Source of the DNA: Russula earlei
Taxonomy: Eukaryota > Basidiomycota > Agaricomycetes > Russulales > Russulaceae
Assembly (NCBI GenBank): GCA_025769875.1
Contig: JAGFNK010000003.1
Span: 186,001 to 250,000 of the forward strand
DNA: 64,000 nt
Direction of reading: 5' to 3'
Below are positions 56,281 through 64,000 of this stretch, one piece after another. Every line of letters begins with the position of its first letter. Within the stretch, counting starts at the first letter, position 1. The position numbers were made by a program, and so were the translations under genes. A model generated the notes under the pieces. The model worked only from the letters and a program-made list of their open reading frames with translations, was not told the origin of the DNA and did no database searches.

Positions 56281-56652
56281 TTGACCTCTAATTGTGCAGT
56301 GAAAAAGAGGGCAGGAAATGTGTGCTCAACTGCCATCACTGGATTAGCTGTCTTGCTCTCCATTCTCAAGGAGACCACAGTTGTGATCCCTCCTCCAGCA
56401 GGGTCTATAATCAAGGGAACCCTGGGTGGACTACTTCAAGTTGTTGAGATTGTCCAGGTAACCTATACCACTCCAACAACCAAGAAATGATCTGATGTCA
56501 TCATACCCCAGATCATGACCAACAACATTGATGACATTGACAAGCTGATCAGCCACATGAATACCCTGAAACAATCTGTTTTCAGGCTGCTCAAAGGCAA
56601 ACAAGATAATCTGGAATCTGTCACTGATTTCATCACAAAGTTTTCCAAGTAA
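56281..56652 (+). pseudogene. Decayed coding fragment, unrecognised
   Basis: A frame reading ITGLAVLLSILKETTVVIPP and GGLLQVVEIVQ, then after an in-frame stop near 56488 continuing TNNIDDIDKLISHMNTLKQS and LESVTDFITKFSK. The hydrophobic then coiled-coil pattern recalls the N-terminal segment of fungal NLR-like (STAND) proteins, but this is a loose resemblance only. It is CpG-free like its surroundings. Confidence 0.3.
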
Positions 56653-56707
56653 CTATTCTGCCATACCTTTGATGCCTGTAGTGATTGAGTGATTGAGCAG
56701 GACTTAC

Positions 56708-56971
56708 TGACACTGAGTTCAAGGACCAGTCTATCAATGAGTTGACTCATTTGCAGGAGCTGCTTGGGCTGATATGCTGGAACTCTGTACATTTGAACCA
56801 TTGGGCATCATTCCATCATCACTCAAAGTGATCTAAATGGTTATCATTTGAATTGCTTTGAGAGATGATAGAATGATGCCCAATGGTTCAAATGTATAGA
56901 GTTCCAGCATATCAGCAGCTCCTGCAAAGTAGTCAACTTGCTGATAGACTGTCTTATGAACACTGTCAAAA
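56708..56971. repeat. Long fold-back (hairpin) repeat
   Basis: Two inverted arms, about 56708-56828 and 56856-56971, with a loop of about 27 nt. The inner ~85 bp pair well, for example ATATGCTGGAACTCTGTACA on the left with TGTATAGAGTTCCAGCATAT on the right. Outer parts pair at lower identity (CAGTCTATCA with TGATAGACTG). A transcript through it would form a near-continuous hairpin of about 100 bp. Confidence 0.85.
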
Positions 56972-56989
56972 AGTGCATTCTATTAAAGG

Positions 56990-57140
56990 GACTTAATGAG
57001 GAACATATATGACTATTAACCAGCAAGACAACAGTGCCAAGATTGACTCTAAGATATCTCACATAATAGTTCATTACATAGGATTGAACTCAAGACCCTT
57101 AGTACAGAAGCTGGCTACAGCCTTCTGTTGAAAGGGGACT
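56990..57140 (-). repeat. tRNA-derived SINE-like unit, copy 2
   Basis: On the minus strand it starts with GTTGCTCAGTCCCC, resembling a degraded A box, and has GAGTTCAATCCT (57080-57092) as a B-box-like element with CA where tRNA genes have CG. A tail with GAGATATCTTAGAGTCAATC and TGGCACTGTTGTCTTG resembles the tail of the neighbouring unit. Confidence 0.6.
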
Positions 57141-57290
57141 GAGCAACAAGCATTATACACTTACAAGACAATGGTGCTAAGTTTGGCTCCAAGCCATCTC
57201 ATAAGAAATAGCCCACTGCCAGAATTGAACCCAGGACCTCTAACCAACAGGACTGAGCACTTTCAGCCACTGAGCTACTCAACCTTTACT
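57141..57290 (-). repeat. tRNA-derived SINE-like unit, copy 1
   Basis: The minus strand has GTAGCTCAGTGGCTGAAAG (A box, about 57262-57280) and GGGTTCAATTCTGG (B box, about 57219-57233) at tRNA spacing of about 45 nt. The B box differs from GGTTCGANTCC by a C-to-T-type change at the CpG. The tail GAGATGGCTTGGAGCCAAAC and TAGCACCATTGTCTTG matches copy 2. The pair is head to tail. A tRNA pseudogene pair is the alternative. Confidence 0.65.
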
Positions 57291-57647
57291 ACAGTAAAGT
57301 GGTTCAATCCTTATAACCACTCAATACAAGAAATGAAAACTTGTCCCTGGGACTCCTGAAGTGGAAATTCACATGCCTTGGTCTCCAAAGGAGAGTCAGC
57401 AAGATTTGCTAACTATATTAGTAAATTTAAATTACAGTAAATGAATCATGTACTTCACACAAGCACTGAGTGGTGAACATGTGGACTCTAAAGGCCCTTA
57501 CTCATCATCTAGGGCCTCCTTACTCAGCAGCTGACTGAGCATGACTAAAGATGCTTACTGAGCACTCTTCAATGCCTTACTCATCCACCTATTGTGCTTG
57601 ATTACAAGATTATGACTTGTACTCTATTTAGTAGTTCCCTTGTAGTA

Positions 57648-59245
57648 CAGTGACCCAAAAAACTGTTCAAATGTTTTGAACATTTTTGTTATGTTGACTG
57701 TATTTAGAAAACAACTGCAGCTGATAACATGTTACTGGGCTTGTTTTAAAGCTCTACATCATAGCTTTGTAATGAAATACTATGTATGCTATGAACATTA
57801 TTATATAAGAAGATTTAAGGTATTTCTTCCAGTGTATCCATTTGAACAGTTTTTTTGCCTTGGTATCTAAATAGGGTATATGCCAAAAATTAGTAGTTTG
57901 TGTATCCTCCATTGCTTTGAACACCTCTTCCACCCTCCTAGGCATACTTTCTATCAAATTCTGCACAACAGTTTGATCAATGGCTTCCTATTCCAACTGT
58001 GTATGCTCCTAAAGTTCATCAATTCCCTTAGAGGGTGTTAAATAAACTGTAAGCTTCTTTTTGAGATGAGCCCAAAGATGCTCAATAGGATTGAAGGTCT
58101 GGGGATTGAGCTGGCCAGTCCATGACCTGAATTCTGTGGTCTTGGAACCAAGATGTGGCAAGCCTGCTCTTGTGGATAGAGGCATTGTCCTGTTGAAAGA
58201 GGGTATCTTTGCATTTCTTCTTGAAATGCTTGATAGATGCAAGTAGTTCATCCTCCAAAATGCTGCAATAAAGTTCAGCATTCTTTCTTCTATCAATCTT
58301 TGCTGCATGCTCAACTCCTTCCCAAGACATGCAGCCCCACAACATTAAGAAACCTCCTCCATGTTTGACTGTTGACTAAACAAGGTGTTCAGAAAGGTGC
58401 CCTCCTCTTTTTTTGCAAGCCCATCTCTTGCTTTCTGAGCCCATACAATTGATTTTGGTCTCATATGATCAAATTACCCTCTTTCAGTCCTCCACAATCT
58501 AATATAGGTATTTTTCTGCAAAGTCCTTTCTGGCCCTATAGCGACTTGATTTAAGGGAAGGCTTCTTCTTCTTTGTAACTGCCTTCAAGCCTGCCTTGTT
58601 AAGGTAGTTTCAAATGGTCTGATTGGAGATAGTGGTCTCTTTGATGACCTCCAACCTTCTAGCAACCTGAGAAGCAGTATCTGCTTCTCCAGAGCTAAGA
58701 AGGCATGTGGCATAGTGGATGTCAAGGTTAGAGAGCTTGGAAAGACAACCTCCAGAGGACTTTGTAAGGTCAGGAAGGTATTTCTGGTGAATGTTGGTGA
58801 TTGAACCAATGCTTCTGTGTGCTGCCTTGGCAATGTTATAGACTGAATGGTTGGCCTAGAGAATGGAGATGATATAGTTGACTTCATGATGTTAGTAAAG
58901 AAGAAGCAGCTGTTTTGGCTTATTTGCATATGGTTTGAGTTTATTATAGGTCACATGACCTCCATGTTCAATTTTGGCCCTCTGAGGAAAGAATATGAAT
59001 CTTAATCTGAGAAATAATGAATTCACTAATTAGGGCCAAAAAACTGTTCAGATAGGTACACCAGCAAACATACCTTATATCTTCCTATCTAATTATGCTT
59101 ATGCTGTATAAAGTATACCATTACAAAGCTATGATGTAGAGCTTTAAAACAAACCCAGTTACATATTATTAGCTGCAGTGGTGCTCTAGATATGGTTAAT
59201 ACAATGAAAATGTACAAAACAATTGAACAGTTTTTTGGGTCACTG
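57648..59245 (-). mobile_element. Tc1/mariner-like transposon, inactive
   Basis: A 1598-bp element flanked by TA at 57646-57647 and 59246-59247. Both ends begin CAGTGACCCAAAAAACTGTT and extend as about 130-bp inverted repeats that differ at many positions, including a shared core CTCTACATCATAGCTTTGTA. The internal minus strand holds a broken Tc1-type transposase. The diverged ends and stops show an old copy. Confidence 0.88.
57875..58870 (-). pseudogene. Tc1-type transposase remnant
   Basis: Recognisable pieces on the minus strand are AKAAHRSIGSITNIHQKYLP (about 58770-58830), a segment with SYETKINCMG, LMLWGCMSWEGVEHAAKID (about 58290-58347), DTLFQQDNASIHKS and QVMDWPAQSPDL. After a frame change come FNPIEHLWAHLKKKL (about 58045-58090) and NLIESMPRRVEEVFKAMED. 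Several in-frame stops and at least one frameshift interrupt it. A stop replaces the residue after SNQTI, as expected if CGA became TGA, but other stops need different changes. Confidence 0.82.
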
Positions 59246-59633
59246 TATATAAGCACTCAAAAAGTAATGGACAGTCTCCAGACAGTCCATTTGATTTGTG
59301 GCACTCTCTTTGTTAGGGGTACTTCTTCAGGACTGCCCCCTCTTGCTCCACTAGCTTTCTCTCTTCATAACTTCTCTATACTACCAGTAACTGTACCCCT
59401 TTGGTATTTGTTACTGCACTGGATCCTCCTTCTTGCCCATAACATCTTAGATGTCTATTGACTTGTCTCCAAACTTTCTCCTCACTCTTGAACTGGATTG
59501 TTCAACAGTGAGTCTTAACAGACTGATCCTTGAACATGTTCAAAACCAGCCTCCTCCAGCCTAGTGTGGATTTGTATATAAATAAAACCTGATTTGCAAT
59601 GCCTTAAATTGTACAGTGAGATATAAGTGAGGC

Positions 59634-61733
59634 AGAATTTACTTGTACTCCTTAGACCCTAACCATCAGGCAAAGGGTTGGTCATTTGGTGGGTGAACAA
59701 ATCAAATGAGATTTCATAGATTCTAAGAGGTAGATTGAGAAGCTCTTCAAGCAATGAAACAACTGAGAAGCAGTCAAATCGCTATTATAAGAAGCATGGA
59801 TAGTTCCAGAATGCCCACATATTGATTCTGTTATGTTGTATGAGAGCTTGAAGGTTTTGCACAGCAGTTGATATGAAGATTATGATATTGTTTGAATAAT
59901 GAGTAGATGTATAGTACCATTACCCTATATATAAGAATTTACTTGTACTCCTTAGGCCCTAACCATCAGGCAGAGGGTTGGTTATTTGGTGGGTGAACAA
60001 ATCAAATGAGATTCCATAGATTCCAAGAGGTAGATTGAGAAGCTCTTCAAGCAATGAAACAACTGAGAAGCAGTCAAATCAATATAGTAAGAAGCATGGA
60101 TAGTTCCAGAATGCCCACATATTGATTCTGTTATGTTGTATGAGAGCTTGAAGGTTTTGCACAGCAGTTGATATGGAGATTATGATATTGTTTGAATAAT
60201 GAGTAAATGTATAGTACCATTACCCTATATATAAGAATTTACTTGTACTCCTTAGGCCCTAACCATCAGGCAGAGGGTTGGTTATTTGGTGGGTGAACAA
60301 ATCAAATGAGATTCCATAGATTCCAAGAGGTAGATTGAGAAGCTCTTCAAGCAATGAAACAACTGAGAAGCAGTCAAATCAATATAGTAAGAAGCATGGA
60401 TAGTTCCAGAATGCCCACATATTGATTCTGTTATGTTGTATGAGAGCTTGAAGGTTTTGCACAGCAGTTGATATGGAGATTATGATATTGTTTGAATAAT
60501 GAGTAAATGTATAGTACCATTACCCTATATATAAGAATTTACTTGTACTCCTTAGGCCCTAACCATCAGGCAGAGGGTTGGTCATTTGGTGGGTGAACAA
60601 ATCAAATGAGATTCCATAGATTCCAAGAGGTAGATTGAGAAGCTCTTCAAGCAATGAAACAACTGAGAAGCAGTCAAATCAATATAGTAAGAAGCATGGA
60701 TAGTTCCAGAATGCCTGCATATTGGTTCTGCCATGTTGTATGAGAGCTTGAAGGTTTTGTACAGCAGTTGATATGGAGATTATGATATTGTTTGAATAAT
60801 GAGTAGATGTATAGTACCATTACCCTATATATAAGAATTTACTTGTACTCCTTAGGCCCTAACCATCAGGCAGAGGGTTGGTCATTTGGTGGGTGAACAA
60901 ATTAAATGAGATTCTATAGATTCCAAGAGGTAGATTGAGAAGCTCTTCAAGCAATGAAACAACTGAGAAGCAGTCAAATCAATATAGTAAGAAGCATGGA
61001 TAGTTCCAGAATGCCTGCATATTGGTTCTGCCATGTTGTATGAGAGCTTGAAGGTTTTGTACAGCAGTTGATATGGAGATTATGATATTGTTTGAATAAT
61101 GAGTAGATGTATAGTACCATTACCCTATATATAAGAATTTACTTGTACTCCTTAGGCCCTAACCATCAGGCAGAGGGTTGGTCATTTGGTGGGTGAACAA
61201 ATTAAATGAGATTTTATAGATTCCAAGAGGTAGATTGAGAAGCTCTTCAAGCAATGAAACAACTGAGAAGCAGTCAAATCAATATAGTAAGAAGCATGGA
61301 TAGTTCCAGAATGCCCACATATTGGTTCTGCCATGTTGTATGAGAGCTTGAAGGTTTTGCACAGCAGTTGATATGAAGATTATGATATTGTTTGAATAAT
61401 GAGTAGATGTATAGTACCATTACCCTATATATAAGAATTTACTTGTACTCCTTAGGCCCTAACCATCAGGCAGAGGGTTGGTCATTTGGTGGGTGAACAA
61501 ATCAAATGAGATTACATAGATTCCAAGAGGTAGATTGAGAAGCTCTTCAAGCAATGAAACAACTGAGAAGCAGTCAAATCAATATAGTAAGAAGCATGGA
61601 TAGTTCCAGAATGCCCACATATTGGTTCTGCCATGTTGTATGAGAGCTTGAAGGTTTTGCACAGCAGTTGATATGGAGATTATGATATTGTTTGAATAAT
61701 GAAGAGATGTATAGTACCATTACCCTATATATA
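59634..61733 (+). repeat. 300-bp satellite, seven tandem copies
   Basis: Head-to-tail copies begin near 59634, 59934, 60234, 60534, 60834, 61134 and 61434, each exactly 300 bp with no indels seen. Each contains ACTTGTACTCCTTAG, ATTTGGTGGGTGAACAAAT and a terminal CCCTATATATAAGAATTT. Copies 2 and 3 (59941-60540) look identical; copies 1 and 7 are most diverged. No copy encodes a long frame. The right edge breaks at TATATAATTACTTGGAA. Confidence 0.95.
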
Positions 61734-61751
61734 ATTACTTGGAATACATTG

Positions 61752-61980
61752 AAGCACATCTGGTGATGTGTGAGTGAGTAAGAATGGGACTGTTGGACTA
61801 AAAAGGAACATTGACTGAGGACCATGGTAAGACAAGAATCAAGATCTGTAACATGAGGCACAACTGTAGAGAGCTTTGGGTTGGTTGTCCAAGAGAAGGA
61901 GGGGGAGAGAGGGCATATGGTACACACACACAGTCATTTGGATTCAGGTAAAGGCAGACAGATGAGAGGGGAGAGGGCAA
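61752..61980. repeat. Dispersed direct repeat, copy A
   Basis: Starts at CATCTGGTGATGTGTGAGTG and ends near GATGAGAGGGGAGAGGG. It matches 62824-63054 in the same orientation at roughly 85% by eye, with mostly C/T and A/G differences. The + strand is strongly purine-rich. Confidence 0.8.
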
Positions 61981-62823
61981 GGATTCTTATTCAGTGACTG
62001 TCCCTACTATGGAGTAGCCAAGGGTTTTATATACATCATCACAAGAGTATTTAGAGGGAGATATGATGAAAGAGAGTTAGAGAGTGAAAGGCTTGAGATG
62101 TGAATGCATCAAGTGAGCTAGGGTGTGGCATGAGTGCATGGTCAGTAGCAAGGAGTGGGTGATGCAATTGAGGTCTTGATGTTGAAACAAGGATGAGGGC
62201 ACAATGGATGGAACTGAGACTGTGATGGCTGGAACTGAGGCTGCAGTTGATGAGACTAGAGGCAGGGTGGCAGATGGCACTGCTAAGAGTGTGGTGGCAG
62301 CAACTGGCTGAGCTAAGGGTGTGGCTGAGCTTCTCAGGTTGTAGCTGTACATCTGTCATCTGTGGTCAATGGTCCATCTGTGGACTGTCTGGAAGCTGAA
62401 AGGGCTGAAGCAATGGAGTGAGGGTGCTGGCAGGGCAGGTGACAGCTAAGCAGGGGCAAGGGCTGGAGGACAGGGGTGCAGGTGCAGGTGGGGTAACACC
62501 TATAAGTGGAGCTGGAATGAGGGTGGCTAGCAGACTGGCAGCAGGGTCAAGAGGCAGTGAGGGTGAATGGAAGGATAGAGGGTTGGCATGTGCAACAGGT
62601 GAGAGGTTGAAGATGCTAGGCAGTAGGGGGCAAGGTAAGAAGGCTGGGGCCAGTGTGGCAGCATCAGAAGGCTGGGTGGTCATCTTGCTGGTGCAGTCTC
62701 TGGGTCAGAGCTGCTAAAGGGTCTTGCTCATAGAAAAGGGTGCCAAGGCAACCTAACACCAAAGGTTGAAGGTCTTGAACACTTAGGGTACTCAACAGCC
62801 TCACTAGGGCAGCCAGATGAAGT
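61981..62823. other. Purine-rich spacer between the dispersed repeats
   Basis: About 840 bp with G and A dominating the + strand. The minus strand is open for about 100 codons in two places (62366-62683, 62664-62960) with Pro/Leu/Ser/Ala-rich products such as LLPSIFNLSPVAHANPLSFH. I cannot assign a family; a decayed retroelement gag-like region is possible. Confidence 0.35.
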
Positions 62824-63054
62824 GTGTCTGGTGATGTGTGAGTGAGTAAGAGTGGGGCTGTTGGACCAAAAAGGAATGTTGATTGAGGACCAAGGTGAGA
62901 CAAGAACCAAAAACCATAATGTGAGGCATGATCATAGGGAGCTTTGGGTTGGTCATCCAAGGGAAGAGAGAGGAGAGGAGGAGAGAGGGTGCATGGTACA
63001 CATGCATAGTCATTCAGATTTAGGTAAAGGCAGACAGATGAGAGGGGAGAGGGA
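62824..63054. repeat. Dispersed direct repeat, copy B
   Basis: Partner of 61752-61980. Shared blocks include TGGTGATGTGTGAGTGAGTA, GAGCTTTGGGTTGGT and GTAAAGGCAGACAGATGAGA. Confidence 0.8.
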
Positions 63055-64000
63055 AACTCCTGGTGATGAAGTGATCTTGGAGAATTGGGTGGACATACAC
63101 AGATGATGGAGTGTAACCCTCTCTTGCTGTCATCATATTGCTTGGGGAAAGGGGAGGACCTAGGGAGGCATCATTGGTCAGCCAGGAGAAGGTAACATGA
63201 AAGAAACAAACCCAGAAAGAAACACATGTGGGCCTGTTGAGGTGAGGCTTGAGGTGCACTGGAAAGAGAGGGGTGGGGGAAAGATTTTCACACTAGGGTG
63301 AGAACCTAAGAGAAATGTTAGCAAAGCATAAAATAGAGGGGGGTGTGCACCTTGGCAAATGAGCCATCATCAGAGTCTGCAACATACCACATGGCCATCC
63401 ATGGATCATCATTCTAGAGGGTGCAGACTTGAGAGTAAGGGTGGGCATTGACAGGTGGGATCACAAACTTGATGGATAGCCCCACAATTGGCCTAGTATC
63501 AGTCAGAACCAGTTTGCAACAACAACATACCCATTACAGATTGTTAGTCTCTGTTTGCATATCATGCAGTTGTGTCACAACCTGCTGCATTCAGTAGTGT
63601 ATCTTTCCATAGTTACTATCTGATTATTTTTGCATGTTCTGCTGCCATTCAGGATGTTATTGACCAAGATCTTGTAAAGCTATGTGAACCTGATCAATGC
63701 CAGATCATGAATGAATCTTGATGGCTCTCATGCATATTTAGTGTACTAACATCTTTTCTATACTCTAACATCCATGCAGTGCTGAACAACTCATGGTGAA
63801 CATGATGTTGCTGCCTGAGTCAAATTCAAGTGCAGATTCATGACTTCCACCTCATCTGGTGTCTGCTTTCTTCCCAGCAACTCAACCAAAACAACCTTTT
63901 GAGGGAACATGTTGGTAAACAAGTGTCCTACTGAGATCCCAAGAATGGAAAAACCAGAGAATGTACTGTGACAGATCATATAATAAGCTATCTTAGGGGA
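63055..64000. other. CpG-free unique sequence at window edge
   Basis: No gene, RNA or repeat that I can identify. The purine excess of the + strand fades after about 63330. Short minus-strand frames (for example 63979-63791) have no recognisable product. Confidence 0.4.

Larger units (their letters stand above)
56172..64000. other. CpG-free repeat tract
   Basis: From the CpG at 56170-56171 to the end of the window I find only two CpG dinucleotides, at 58542 and 59780, in about 7.8 kb, although G and C are common and GpC occurs freely. Left of 56171 CpG is abundant to the last line. The tract contains only repeats and decayed coding sequence. Loss of CpG to TpG/CpA by cytosine methylation and deamination, or a CpG-targeted RIP-like process, is the simplest explanation. 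An assembly join to unrelated DNA is the main alternative. Confidence 0.9.

Noticed and set aside
59634..61733. Regularly spaced repeat array resembling a CRISPR locus
   Set aside because: The whole 300-bp unit repeats; there are no unique spacers, and the genome is eukaryotic.
61574..61980. Minus-strand frames of 60-117 codons in the satellite and repeat region
   Set aside because: Low-complexity products in non-coding repeats, with no conserved protein features.

Overview
The window is nuclear DNA from a filamentous fungus, most likely a basidiomycete (Agaricomycotina). The left 56 kb is gene-dense, CpG-rich and intron-rich, with mostly 50-70 nt GT-AG introns. Its gene content (Mit1-type remodeller, QDE-1-like RdRP, Zn-cluster-type regulator, SEC8, LSG1, DH-PH-FYVE protein) is fungal. 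All gene models below are my own splicing by eye, so exon edges are approximate unless a splice site is quoted.

Layout: 1-2170 (+) 3' part of a fungal-specific transcription factor; 2324-4703 (+) ThrE/Prm10-like membrane protein; 4907-9158 (-) Rad5/HLTF-like SNF2-RING protein; 9777-10882 (-) RNase III-like/dsRBD protein that lacks catalytic acids; 11280-17918 (-) Mit1-like CHD remodeller; 18082-22852 (+) exocyst SEC8; 22979-24198 (-) LYR-motif protein with a frame break; 24327-26726 (-) LSG1 GTPase with a frame break in its P-loop; 26848-28793 (+) FHA-kinase of the Rad53/Cds1 type; 29111-30217 (-) S-formylglutathione hydrolase; 31158-32062 (-) ribosomal protein eL28; 32338-35261 (+) DH-PH-FYVE Rho GEF; 35506-38075 (+) WD40 protein; 38311-41276 (-) membrane protein with an HAPK repeat; 41776-42543 (-) MARVEL protein; 42707-43421 (-) TM-LysM protein and 44419-44836 (-) its truncated paralogue; 45208-49129 (-) RNA-dependent RNA polymerase; 49527-52978 an intact, very young PIF/Harbinger transposon with both genes; 53086-54687 (+) HDAC-family amidohydrolase; 54873-55991 (-) U1A/U2B''-type RRM protein.

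The character then changes abruptly. From 56172 to the end (about 7.8 kb) I find only two CpG dinucleotides, against hundreds to the left. This tract holds a fold-back hairpin, two tandem tRNA-derived SINE-like units, a broken Tc1/mariner element with TA target duplication, seven head-to-tail copies of an exact 300-bp satellite, and a duplicated purine-rich block. It looks like heterochromatin that has lost its CpGs by methylation-linked deamination or a RIP-like process, although a contig join cannot be excluded from sequence alone.

Biologically, the window puts an RdRP, a dead RNase III-like dsRNA binder and a Mit1-type silencing remodeller on the same 50 kb arm as this CpG-free repeat tract. 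Two adjacent conserved genes (LYR protein and LSG1) each carry a single-base frame break, which points to residual assembly errors or a decaying locus and should be resolved before the models are used.
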